This document shows, one piece after another, positions 35,602 to 46,013 of a DNA stretch of 64,000 bases; within the stretch, counting starts at the first letter, position 1, and every line of letters begins with the position of its first letter. The stretch covers positions 3,596,001 through 3,660,000 of the forward strand of contig BCKC01000005.1 in the NCBI GenBank assembly GCA_001600455.1, in the 5' to 3' direction. Made by a program: the position numbers and the translations under genes. This stretch comes from Endocalyx cinctus. Lineage: Eukaryota; Ascomycota; Sordariomycetes; Amphisphaeriales; Apiosporaceae. The notes beneath the pieces were generated by a model, which worked only from the letters and a program-made list of their open reading frames with translations, had not been told where the DNA came from and ran no database searches.

Positions 35602-37775
35602 GGCTAGCGGATTTCTGCGATGAGGATACGTAATGACGAGGGCCGGAGATATGACGTGCATAGGTAGTCTTAAAATTATAAATATAAATTCATTATTTTT
35701 GATAATAAACTGTATCACAAATATCCATGGATGATACCGCGACGTGATATCCATAAATGCAATGAAATTCCACACACTCTCTAACTCTTCTTATCTACTA
35801 GAAATTGTGAGCCTTTTTTTCTTTCTTTTTTTTTTCAGCGGTGAAGGGGGTGCTTATTTTCCTATCTCAATATATATCGCAAGGATTTTGTCGCTGTTTC
35901 GGCCTTGGTTTACCTATCCGCTGCGCCGTCTGGTAGCAGGAACGTACTAGGATCGTCATCAGTTTTATTACCCGTGAAGTAAAACGATCTCTGTCTAGTA
36001 TACCATCTTTGAAGTATAAAAATCCTGCTTTGCTCCGCACATTTTTCCTGTTTGCCTACTTCGTAATATTTTCCCCCTTTCCATTTGACCCCAAATCCAT
36101 TCAAACTTGCCACTACCAATCCATCTTATATTAAGCATAGTGGCGAATGAAAGATACAGGTGTTCGAGAGGAAATTGGTGGAAAGTGCGATATAGGAATT
36201 CAAAGCAGAAGCTTTATTATGAATGAATCCGTGTGTATAATTATATCTTTTCAAATTGCTCACTGCTGTGTATAACTCGAATAGCTTCCAGTACTGAAAA
36301 TAAAATGATAGAGATCAAGTTAGTTGGTGATGATATGAAAGTTTGAATGTTTCTCTTAGCCATAATTATTCGGAAGTAAGTAGTAATGGCTGGTGTTCAT
36401 CCATCTATTTATATATTTATCCTTGGTCAATATTAACAGTCGCACCTAGTCTTCAGAATAAAGTCAGCCTTGATTATAGGCAGCCTATCTCCCTCAACAC
36501 AGCCGTCGAGGGGCTCATTAGTATTACCATCCGTGATCCGTTGGTAGTTAGTGGTTAGCATGCCCCTTTTAGTTTTAGTACGGCTCCCGGCTACTACGTG
36601 TCTTAAGGATCTTTCTATCAATATTCTAAGGGGAAGGTCCATCATAACCGCCATGTTAGGTTTGGCATCGTGTGCTTTATTGTAGTTCCGGTAGTGATTA
36701 TTCGCAAGTTGATATAAAACGCGCAAGAAGCTACGCCTTGGATTAACCCAGCCCAGGGTGAAGTTCTTAATACGTTGAATTGAAATATATTATTCTTGTC
36801 CAAACGGTCCGCGTCCTTTTCGTAGCGGCAGCGGCCTTTCTCCGTGCTACCCCCTTACGCTGTCTTCGTGACTGCCTCTTTCCAATTCCGGGCCATCATC
36901 GAATTCTTCGATTTGGAGTTTTACTAAGCGCGTGATAGTCTTCTATTCTTCCTAATCCGAAGTTGAGAAGGAATTATCCGTATTACTCCACATTTGGGTT
37001 CATAAATGCCGCGTCACAGTTCCTCTTCCTAGAAGTGACGCCACTTTCTTGTATTCGATATCTAAGGTTCATCGGTAGACCAAAGTCAGCTCATCCATAT
37101 GTACCTCTGGTTCCGACCACTGAGCGTGACGGAAGACAATCCTCTCAAAAAAGATTCACAGAGCTGTTTGACTTTCAAATTTGTTCCTGTGACTGATCTC
37201 TTAAAGCTTTGAGCATCGTATTATTTCCTATGTCATTATTTTCTCATGAGCTGGTTTGCGGCGGATGTTGAAAGGTAATCTCTGGGTCAAGTTTTTTACG
37301 ATGATCATGTCATTTCATTTATCTCAAAACTCCTTGTGACCTTAACGTGTGGGACTCAATACATTTATTCATAGTACAAATATTCTGAGGCAACCGACGA
37401 GGCTTTCCATGGGTTTGATACTATTTATATAAGATAAGCTTTTATAAACTATGTACTTGAGATTATTCCAACCCGGCGACATCCAAGTAAAACAATGCAA
37501 GAAAATTTTTATCTAATTATACCCAACATTTGAAAATTGAAAACATGTAAAATTAATCCCTAATTGGTAGATACGATCTAATTAAAATTAAGCAAGGAAG
37601 AAGAGTATGAAGGGAAATGCGAGTGGAAAGAGCGTGAAAAGGTGCTGATAATCTCTAGTCCTATGGAACTAGACTTCAGAACCATGAGCTGGGGGGTGAT
37701 CCCTGCTGTAAGACCCCCTATCTGGCATAGAGAAGTTATCTGCTATGCAGGGAGTCCATCAAGCTACGACCGGCC
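35602..37775. other. Gene-free DNA
   Basis: About 2.2 kb. Only short frames occur; the longest (minus 36433-36726, 97 codons) has no recognised domain. The part next to the protease gene (37640-37770) has short G/C-rich inverted words and is probably its 3' UTR. Confidence 0.45.
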
Positions 37776-39446
37776 TTATAATTGTAAAAGGGCCGCAATC
37801 ATGGCGATCGCACCGCAGGTAGCCAGGCCAGCAAACGAGGACATCAACCCGGTCGCACCACTCGTCGTGGTTGTAGATGACGAGCTTGAGCAATATCCCG
37901 TCACGTTGGAAAGTTTTTGACCTTCGGTGATAGCCATGGTTGTGCCGGTGCAGTTAGCAGCCGTAGCGAGGTAAGCCTTCTCGTCGTCAAAGTCGAATAT
38001 AGCTATGGATGTCCAGTCAGCCAATCAATTCAATGAAATTTTGAGATCTAATTTTATAATCATGGGGAAGAGAAAAAAGACTTACCATAGGCAGCTCGGA
38101 AGAACGGAACACCTAGAATCTGTTGCTGACCAGCGGGCCATGCCTCAATACCAACCGCGCACTCGCCCTCGGCAGTGAAGATGAGGTTGTCGTATGAAAT
38201 GGTGATCGCCTTGCCTTGGAAGGTGAAAGTGAGACCTCCGGCCTTCTTTCGCATCGAGCAGTCGACGAAGTAGTAAGTGGTAGAGTTATCGATAGCAGTT
38301 TCTACGGCATCCAATTCGTCGAAGATCTGCTTGGCCAGGCTTTCCTCAAGCTGGATGAACGTAGTGCCAGAGTCCAGCTGCACGTTCGTGTCGTTGACGG
38401 TATAGACGATAGCGCTCTTACCAGGAGGAGTAAGAGAAAGACCGTCGTAGTTAACCGTTAACCTACCCAACAAGATTAGCAGGGAGCGCCGACATGCCGG
38501 GTCTATAGATCTACTTACCTTGTTTCGTTTGCAATATCTTTGACAATTGGTAGTTCTTGTAGGCCACCATAGAACCTGCCGGTATCAAGACCACCAAATG
38601 TAATGGTACCTGAAAGGTTTTTTAGTAAGTTGTTTAAAGTATCTAGGAAATAATATTTACGAACCTGCCGTGTCGTCTGCACCGCCCAAGGAAAGACCGT
38701 ACACTCGCTTGTTAATGAAACCTTGGGTGTACATGGAATCAAGAACACGGGGATAAGATTCGTCAATAGTGAAACCAGTGACGGGAGGAGCAACTCCCAT
38801 GATTCCACTGGTCAAACCCAGGGTTTTTGAAGCAATTCCGAAAATCTGCGAAGTGAGATTGATTCCTATTTTCGTGTCAGAAAATGGCTGATTCAGATGA
38901 TCAAGGCATTACGAGAGATATTTACCACTTATCGTGACTTGGTCGGTGTAATAGCCGACGTAGGTTCCTACGGTATTGTCACCATAGCCTATGGTGTTCG
39001 ATTCCGAGAGATTCTTTGCTGTGCTGGACTGGGAAGAATTGAATTTGGGAATTTGGGAGCAAATGTCATCTTGACCCAGGTCGGTAGGGGCAGTGGCGCA
39101 GTCAGCATTAACCCAAAGCTCGTCGGAGCCCGAGTCTATCTCAACATAGGTCTTTTGAGGAGGCGTGCCAATCTCGACTATAAGATGGTTAGTTAGTGAT
39201 CTGAAGAGTGTAGAAGGCTGGCAAATCCAACTTACTCTCAATACCATAGTTCCAAACCCAGTTGAGGGCGGATGATGAATAGGCTTTTACATCTCTCTTG
39301 TGCGGTGAATGTTTGATGCCCCGTACTAGAGGAAAGCTCATAGCACCGTCGGCCTGTCCGGCATTAGACGGCAGAGACATTGATGATGCCACTGCGGCCA
39401 AGTGGACGTTAATCCAGAATGACTTGAGTGAAAGTGTACGAGTCAT
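37776..39446 (-). CDS. GPI-type pepsin-like aspartyl protease with a frameshift
   Basis: Six exons on the minus strand: 39446-39236, 39177-38926, 38866-38665, 38609-38519, 38462-38086 and 38002-37776. Total length is 3n+1, so one extra base exists. It maps to exon 3 near 38811-38825: upstream frame F-G-I-A-S-K-T-L-G and downstream frame L-T-S-G-I-M-G-V-A are adjacent but offset by one. Without the extra base the protein would be about 452 residues. It has an N-terminal signal and a propeptide ending K-R. The first catalytic motif is D-S-G-S (usually D-T-G-S) and the second D-S-G-T-T. A Ser/Thr-rich stretch and hydrophobic tail suggest a GPI anchor, as in yapsins. Either the gene is inactivated in this strain or the base is a sequencing error. 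Confidence 0.8.
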
Positions 39447-40405
39447 GTTGAATATTATGAATAGGGATATGAAGCACTGATTTGAAGAAAGTAGTAATTA
39501 AGAATTAGAGAAAAGAATGAATGAATGATTTGGGATGATTGGAATGTTCAGATGTGTTGACGAGTAAGAGGGAATGAAGTCGTATACTTATAGACATACT
39601 TATAGACAACATATTTTTTAGAATTTATAGAATTCATATATACAATTTCAACATAAAGTTAATAGTACAGGGGAGCACCTAGCTGTTTGATCCTTCAGGC
39701 TCAACTGCAAAGAGAATCCGAAGATGAGTCCAGTGTAAGTAATTAGGTTAAAGGTCGCTGCGCCCTCGTATGGACAAGTTCACTGTGCAGCTCGCAGCTG
39801 TGTACTGCAGTATGTAAGTGACTAATTAGTTAATCAACTACCGTTAACGCCTAGTGATTACTTACTTAAGTAAGGTAGCATCGATGGGTCCCTATATAAG
39901 AACCCTAACTGGACCACCCCCACCCCTTTTAGTGGCAGAACGATCACGCTATTCTAACTATACTACACTATACCCATCCATGAATATAGAGACTATTAGG
40001 TACTATAATTGATCACTATTTTTAAATTACAACTAACCTGAAAATAGTAACTACATATGAATGAAAAAGGTAAAGTTTCAAAAGACATTCCTCCACAATA
40101 ATCACCTTTCTCAGGGCTACAGGGCTGAGCTTCAGCTGACTCTAGTGGGACCATGTTAGGATTCTTTGGGCAATTATTGGTTCGCTCGTATGGGCATAAG
40201 TGGGTAATTTTTTTTCTGCTTACATGAACGTCGCGTCGACTGCAAGCACGAATTATCTTTTAAGAATCCACCGACTTCACGAAATTGGCAAAACCAAGGT
40301 AGTAATGAGAATTCATTTCCTCGTATGGGCGCGTTTCACACTATTCTCGGAGGTACTCTGGCCTGTTTCCACTCACGTCAACGTCGTTAAGATACTCGAG
40401 TCCCA
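39447..40405. other. Intergenic DNA between protease and regulator genes
   Basis: AT-rich promoter region shared by two divergent genes. It contains the perfect palindrome TTACTTAAGTAA (39862-39873). No gene was found. Confidence 0.5.
39863..39872. promoter_or_regulatory. Palindrome TACTTAAGTA, copy 1
   Basis: One of four exact copies of this 10-bp palindrome, all between 39.8 and 55.1 kb and all intergenic. It lies about 530 bp upstream of the Zn2Cys6 gene. Confidence 0.35.
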
Positions 40406-42277
40406 ATGACGCGCGTCCCTCCAGATCAGCGCAAGAGAGCCAGAGCTCCTAAAGTTCGTACGGGATGTAAGACATGCAAGTTCGTGCTACCCAATCCTCT
40501 TACTTCTAGTAGATCGAATATACTAATCACCTTGACTTTTTAGATGTAGGTATATTAATCTCGAAGCTTCCTCATTTAATTTCTAGATCCCCCAAATCGC
40601 TGATGTCTTAGCAGCTCGGAAAGTCAAATGCGACGAGGCCAAGCCAGCCTGTAGGAGATGTAAGATCAACCCCACTCCCATGCTACTGCAGAAGCTTATT
40701 TCGCACGTCCCATAGGTTCCACAAATGGTTGGCGTTGCGAAGGGTACCAAATTGAAGCTCGACACGCCGCGGCTCCACAAGAAGCCCAAGACAGCGAATC
40801 TCGTGCTGCCTTGACAGTCTATCGGCCTAGCCCTATGCCAGATCAGAGTCCCATCGAGGCCCGGTGTATGCGATATTTCACCGAGAAAGCTATCGGCCAG
40901 CTCACTTATTTTTTCCCGCACGACCTGTGGAATAGCACGGTGCTCCAAGTAGCTCAGTCAAACCCCAGCGTTCGCCATGCCATATCTTCTCTATCTTGGT
41001 ATCACGAACGGTTTGCCCGCCCCTTAACGGATCTGGGGGACGAGGCTTCGTTTGCCCTCGTTCAGTATAATCTAGCCATTAAACATGTCCTTGCCAACCA
41101 GCGGCCCTACGAATCAGTGCACATTGGTATCATTTCCTGCTTATTATTCATTTGCATCGAAGTTCGTCGCTCACACTTGTTCGTCTCTCCGCCCGCATTA
41201 ACGCTAACTGATGGCTAGTCACTTAGAGGAAATCTGACTACTGCGATGCATCTATTCAAGTACGGTCGCAGCATGATACAGGATACGAGGCGATCACTTA
41301 CCAAACGCAACTCAAGGCGGGGCACATTGGGCTCGGAAGAGTTTTTACGGGCCGTGGAGACTATGTTTCTCCCTCTCGGCGTCCAAATCTCCATGGTACG
41401 CATAAATAACAGCCACGTGACCTTTTCTTCTTTCATGTTTGAAATGCATATGTATAGCATTTTTCAACTAACTAGTGGTACGATACAGCTTGTAGGGGAT
41501 GTAGACCCGGAGTATTCACCTCAACTTACCCAAACTTCGGACACGGCCGAGTACTTGCCGGAATCTCCATTCTCCAGCCTTCTGGAAGCACGAGACGATA
41601 TTCTCCAATCTACTCGAGAATACTTGACTTTCGACAAGACTACCGGAGACTTAAACAAGTATTTAGATCGTCTAGACACCTGGCGCCAAAGATTCCAGGA
41701 ATATATCCAGCGCCATGCCAGCTCACTAGAAGACCAAGCCAGCCAACGAAGCATTGCCCTCCTTCGTTTGCACGCCATGTTTCTTGAATATTCTTTTTCG
41801 TGTTTCTGTCCGTCTGACCCACTCGATCCGATGAGATGGGATACGTATAGCGACGCCAAGATCGAGGAAATGATTAGCCTCGCCGCAACTGCCGTTGGCC
41901 TAGACGTCTCCGACGAGACAACGGGTGATAACTCCGGTGTGGCGGAGCCTCGATTTCAACTCGATCTCGGAGTGGTGCCTATCCTCTGGAATATCATCGA
42001 CCGGTGCCGTACGCCGCACTTGCGGAGGTCAGCTCTCCGTATTTTGCAGGGTGAAACGATGCAAGAAGGGGTCTGGAACACTGCTCTGGTCTCGAAAGTG
42101 GCCGAACGCGCCATATCATTAGAGGAAGCCGGACTTGAAGACGTCCAGTCCAAAGAAGACATCCCGAGAACGCAACGGATACTCTTTGTTCTCGTGTATT
42201 TGGAACCGGGCGAAAACAAAGCAACGGCGTGTTATCATTTACATAATCAAAAGATACAGATGGAAATTTCTTGGTAG
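40406..42277 (+). CDS. Zn2Cys6 transcription factor
   Basis: Proposed exons are 40406-40479, 40544-40545 (2 nt), 40615-40659, 40716-41161 and 41219-42277, giving 541 residues. The spliced N-terminus encodes GCKTCKSRKVKCDEAKPACR and then RCSTNGWRC, a perfect C-x2-C-x6-C-x6-C-x2-C-x6-C zinc cluster. Without the 2-nt exon the first and next exons are one base out of frame; see the finding. The rest resembles the fungal-specific regulatory domain (Fungal_trans_2 type) with L-W-N-S-T-V-L-Q, S-W-Y-H-E-R and LLFICIE blocks. It should be a nuclear activator or repressor. Its position next to the accessory genes makes it a candidate pathway-specific regulator of the 40-64 kb region. An early basic stretch (QRKRARAPK) may serve as nuclear signal. 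Confidence 0.8.
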
Positions 42278-43113
42278 ATTTCCTACGCATTTGTATAAAT
42301 ATTCAATTTTTAAACGGCCAAGTCTCGTTCTCATATTAATGGGAATTTTGAATGGTGATCTGAATAGAATCATAGCATTAGATGTATATAAAGAGCTAGA
42401 ATAATGAAAAAAAAAAAATCTATAATATAACAAGCGGCCGCGAATGCCGTAACGAGCCGGTAGATAGATAGGGCAACGGAAGGCCGATCGAAAAACGGCA
42501 CGGAGGTAGTAGGGAGTTGGGAAAGTTGATATGCGGCTCAGATAAACCCAGCATTCGAAATAAATTATGTTTTCTAAAATCGGCTTAGTGCTTATATTTA
42601 GTACCGTTAAAAACGTCTTGCCAAGCTTAAATGCCAAGCTTAATGTCTTTCCCCCTTTTAGACAGTTACCGGCTTTCATGGTTTTTTTTTCTCAGCTAGG
42701 ATATTTAGGGAGTAGTGCAGGTTTATGCGAGGAGTATGCGAGTCGGGCAGACGGGCAGGTCAGGTCGGGAATAGGCCGGTGAGAGGTTTCTAATAACTAC
42801 ATAGTAGATGAGGCTGGAGCAAGTAACCCTGGTAGTTTTCCTCCTCATCCCCATTATTAGACGCACATGGATGTAAATTTAATTATATCTACCACTTAGA
42901 ATTGCGATCTGCGTTAAATTCCCGAATAACTGTGTTAAAGTGCATATGTAGAAGTTCATGAGTCAAAGAAGAATGACTCCAGGAAGACCACTTGGCACTA
43001 TTAGGAATCATTAGGAATCTCACCTAATACCCTTTATCAATCGGCAATCGACGCGTACCCAGCTAAAGACGGATGGTAACTTTGGAATCTCGCACATATC
43101 TCGCATCTCTCAC

Positions 43114-43123
43114 TACTTAAGTA
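43114..43123. promoter_or_regulatory. Palindrome TACTTAAGTA, copy 2
   Basis: Second exact copy, between the regulator and the DUF4267 gene. Confidence 0.3.
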
Positions 43124-43461
43124 TTTATAAGGATATCAATCAATCCATATTATCACACACGGTGATAATACCTGTTCTTCTAGCGACATATTCGCATTTC
43201 TTGAGAATCTCGATAAAAAAAACTTGGTTATAAGAGTAACTTAACATCATCACACTGCTATCTTTGCCTGTGCACTTGTACAAGTAAATTCCTCGATGAG
43301 AGGGGCAAAGTTGACCACGAAGCTATATTAAATTTAGTCCCCGCCAAATAACCCACTCAAGTTTATTATCAATGCTGAATGGAGACCAAATCCTGCCGCA
43401 GTTTTAGGATATACTAGACGATCTTTTTCCGAGTGCGAGCGGACTAAGGGGCAGGGGCCCC

Positions 43462-43551
43462 CTAGGGCTGGGGGGTTGTAAAAATTAGACCCAGAATCGA
43501 CTAACTCCCGTTAATCCCCCCTGTAACTTCTTACACCCCAGGACCCCCTAG
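43462..43551. repeat. Short G/C-rich imperfect inverted repeat
   Basis: Left arm CTAGGGCTGGGGGGTTGTAA and the reverse complement of the right arm (CTAGGGGGTCCTGGGGTGTA) pair imperfectly. The right arm also contains TAAGAAGTTACAGGGGG, which resembles TAAGAAGTTGAGGGGG in the element at 47307. It is probably a small MITE or its remnant. Confidence 0.45.
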
Positions 43552-43986
43552 TTAACTACAACCTTAGTGTCGTGTCGCCGACGTCAAGATTTTACGCATT
43601 GAATTCCGTTTAGAGAATATCCATTGAATTATATTGCATGCAACGCTGCACCAATATCAATTATGTAGTCCGTCTATGGATGCCTCCTATGATAGATGGG
43701 AGCGTTTCAAGAACTGTTGTAGTGGACTTCATCTTACCAACAAATTGCAACCACAGAATGTGACCTAAGAAAGAGAACCTATGCTCGTAGCACTGGCGCA
43801 TAGTACTGGTCGCGTCATTTATTAACTGAGTTGGTAAGGCAGGCGTCTAGGGATGCGCATACATAGCTTTGTTCTCCATCGCTTGAAAAATATACTACGT
43901 CCTTGCAATTCATATCGAATTTTTCATACCTATTCAAAATAACAAAATTTCAGTCGTCTTCACTCAACTTGGAGTATTCCGCCATC

Positions 43987-44376
43987 ATGTTCGAGGACTT
44001 ATCTTTACGTGATATACCAGCATTAATTGCCGGGTTCACCCTCACTTTCGGAGGATTTACCCCCTTTTTAAACCCGAGATGGGCTATGTTAGAACTCGGC
44101 TTCTCGACGCGCGTGGCTAATTCGCCCGCAGCTGCCCCCCCTATGAGAATATTTGGCGCCCGCACTACTATGATTGGCGTGCTTATCGTTATATTCTACT
44201 CGCAGGAAAAATTTGAAGCAGTAGATTCCGTTCTCCTTACTATCCCTTACGCTGGTATAGTGGAGGGTTACCTCGTTTGGAATCAGGGAAATTACGGCAA
44301 GGCCATCTTTCGCATTATAACTGGCTTCTTGTTTGGGGCATGTGGCTTTTGGGGGTTGGCCGCGTTAAATCGGTAA
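43987..44376 (+). CDS. DUF4267-type four-helix membrane protein
   Basis: Intronless, 129 residues from the ATG at 43987; the frame extends 28 codons further upstream to 43903, but that part is not protein-like. Four hydrophobic segments follow the DUF4267 pattern (PF14087): an early G-x-x-x-x-x-G-G-F segment, a conserved R-x-x-G-x-R region (R-I-F-G-A-R) and a glycine-rich last helix (FLFGACGFWGLAAL). Such proteins are common in fungal accessory and secondary-metabolite regions, often without known function. It lies about 800 bp upstream of the isochorismatase-like gene in the same direction. I infer membership of the accessory region, not a defined reaction. Confidence 0.65.
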   Translation: MFEDLSLRDIPALIAGFTLTFGGFTPFLNPRWAMLELGFSTRVANSPAAAPPMRIFGARTTMIGVLIVIFYSQEKFEAVDSVLLTIPYAGIVEGYLVWNQGNYGKAIFRIITGFLFGACGFWGLAALNR

Positions 44377-45008
44377 GGTATGACTTATATTTTTTACTTG
44401 CATATACCTAATGTCAACTTTTTGAATCTAATCAGTATCGCGTTTAAAGGAGATGAGATGCGGGGAACAGCCTTATAGGTTCCTCGAATCCCATAGTACG
44501 TACTCGGTACTTAGTGATGCTTGGATACTGTTGGAATACTGGTAATAGGGGTTGCATCTCTTAGCTGTTAGCTGCAGAGTAGCTGACATTATTACTATAA
44601 ATAGACCAACTTATGTGATAGCAATGCGCGGAGGAAATGGAGACTATGAACTGAAGTTAGATCTAATACAAATCGTGAAAATGGGTAAGTATTGTATTGA
44701 TTCTGTCAGCATGTAGTTGGTGCTTGTATTGTACGCTAGTCTTTAAGAGGTGCTATATATGTAGTATAAAGGTACATACTACTTAAGCACCTCATATACA
44801 TGGCAGGGTCTTATTGCATTCTACCTAGGTTATATGGGAAGCTATATAGTACACAAGTCAAGTATGCGATTGGTTAAGGGCACAAAGTATACTTAAGTAC
44901 TCAAGTACATAAATATCAATAAATACGTAAATATTTTCCCAACTAGGTAACGTATTTCGTATATTTAAACTGGTAATGCTACGTAACTTACTACCAACTA
45001 TAATTACT
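44377..45008. other. Intergenic DNA upstream of the isochorismatase-like gene
   Basis: AT-rich promoter DNA with the third TACTTAAGTA palindrome and a TACTATAAAT-like word near 44593. No gene was found. Confidence 0.45.
44890..44899. promoter_or_regulatory. Palindrome TACTTAAGTA, copy 3
   Basis: About 290 bp upstream of the isochorismatase-like start codon; the most promoter-like of the four copies. Confidence 0.4.
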
Positions 45009-45011
45009 CCC

Positions 45012-45026
45012 CACACTACTATAAAT
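45012..45026 (+). promoter_or_regulatory. Core promoter string CACACTACTATAAAT
   Basis: TATA-type box about 160 bp upstream of the isochorismatase-like ATG. The same 15-bp string occurs before the glycosyltransferase gene at 47809-47823. Confidence 0.45.
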
Positions 45027-45186
45027 GATCTCTTACTTCTTCATCTTCATACTAAATAGCATCTCAAGGACTTACGTTGATAATTATATTAATATGAGCC
45101 ACGTGAGCATTAGTACGGATTGATAACTCTTCGTGATTAATACGGTAATTTGAAGACGTACACACTCATTTAACCTTACTATTATC

Positions 45187-45831
45187 ATGGCTGCTACTAA
45201 AGACCCTTGGAAACCATCGAGCTACGGCCCATCCAAGACCGCCCTCCTCCTTCTCAATTACGAAAATGCACACGTTAACATGATATCAGACCCCGAGACA
45301 AGGGAGAAAATCATACATAACACTAAGATACTGTTAACTACTGCACGAGAGAACAACGTCGCTATTGTACACTGTCTTATGGATACCGCGAGTAACCCGC
45401 CTTCAACTAGTAAAGGAACGGAAAAGTGGCAGTCGATAATTAAACCCATGATAACTGCCAACCCAGAAACTGTGGCAGAATTCAGCGACTTTGCTATTAC
45501 GTCTCATAATTTTCGCGAGATTGTATCTCATAGAAATCCCGCCTACTTATCCGCCTTAGTAGCCGACGGTATCTTACCCTTTCTACGTGAAAAACTGGGT
45601 GTTGCACACTTAATTATGAGTGGCATTACGACAAGCGGCCCCGTTCTTGGTACTGCTACTCATGCAACCGACCTTGATTTCGTTGTCACTGTGGTAGAAG
45701 ACGCGTGCTGGGACCCTAATGAACAGATGCACCGTGGCTTACTTGATACCGTACTTCCGGTTTTGGCTTGGGTGTCGACGGTTGAAGAGGCGGTCGGTTA
45801 TATGATTGAAGAAAAGCCTACCAGAACGTGA
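45187..45831 (+). CDS. Isochorismatase-fold protein lacking catalytic residues
   Basis: Intronless, 214 residues. The fold is recognisable from T-A-L-L-L-L-N-Y-E near the N-terminus, a central region ending L-S-A-L, the strand LIMSGITTSGPVL and the helix/strand T-A-T-H-A-T-D-L-D-F-V-V-T-V-V-E-D-A-C. In active family members the triad is Asp (L-I-D-x-Q), Lys and the nucleophile Cys (G-x-x-T-x-x-C-V). Here the Asp position is Asn, the Cys position is Pro, and no Lys is visible in the expected H-R-N-P-A-Y-L region. It therefore looks like a non-hydrolytic relative, perhaps a binding protein or a subunit. Many fungal homologues in accessory regions have T-S-G in place of the Cys loop, so this may be a distinct clade. 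Alignment was by eye. Confidence 0.75.
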   Translation: MAATKDPWKPSSYGPSKTALLLLNYENAHVNMISDPETREKIIHNTKILLTTARENNVAIVHCLMDTASNPPSTSKGTEKWQSIIKPMITANPETVAEFSDFAITSHNFREIVSHRNPAYLSALVADGILPFLREKLGVAHLIMSGITTSGPVLGTATHATDLDFVVTVVEDACWDPNEQMHRGLLDTVLPVLAWVSTVEEAVGYMIEEKPTRT

Positions 45832-45895
45832 TCCGAGCTATTATGTTCGAGAAATCTCCATTCTTTCTAGAGTTTTTTTTTTTTTTTTTGGGGGG

Positions 45896-46000
45896 NNNNN
45901 NNNNNNNNNNNNNNNNNNNNNNNNNNNNNNNNNNNNNNNNNNNNNNNNNNNNNNNNNNNNNNNNNNNNNNNNNNNNNNNNNNNNNNNNNNNNNNNNNNNN
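45896..46000. other. Assembly gap (105 N)
   Basis: The run of N is flanked by T17-G6 on the left and G13 on the right. The gap hides the downstream end of the ABC-transporter relic. The flanking homopolymers may be artefacts. Confidence 0.95.
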
Positions 46001-46013
46001 GGGGGGGGGGGGG

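Larger units (their letters stand above)
42278..43986. other. Intergenic DNA with hairpin element
   Basis: About 1.7 kb, AT-rich, with one palindrome TACTTAAGTA and one G/C-rich inverted repeat (annotated separately). Open frames near 42239-42679 are mirror frames of the regulator tail and flank, without domain. Confidence 0.45.

Noticed and set aside
36433..36726. 97-codon minus-strand frame
   Set aside because: No domain, no splice partners and no promoter; average length for chance ORFs in this DNA, although its peptide is not low-complexity.
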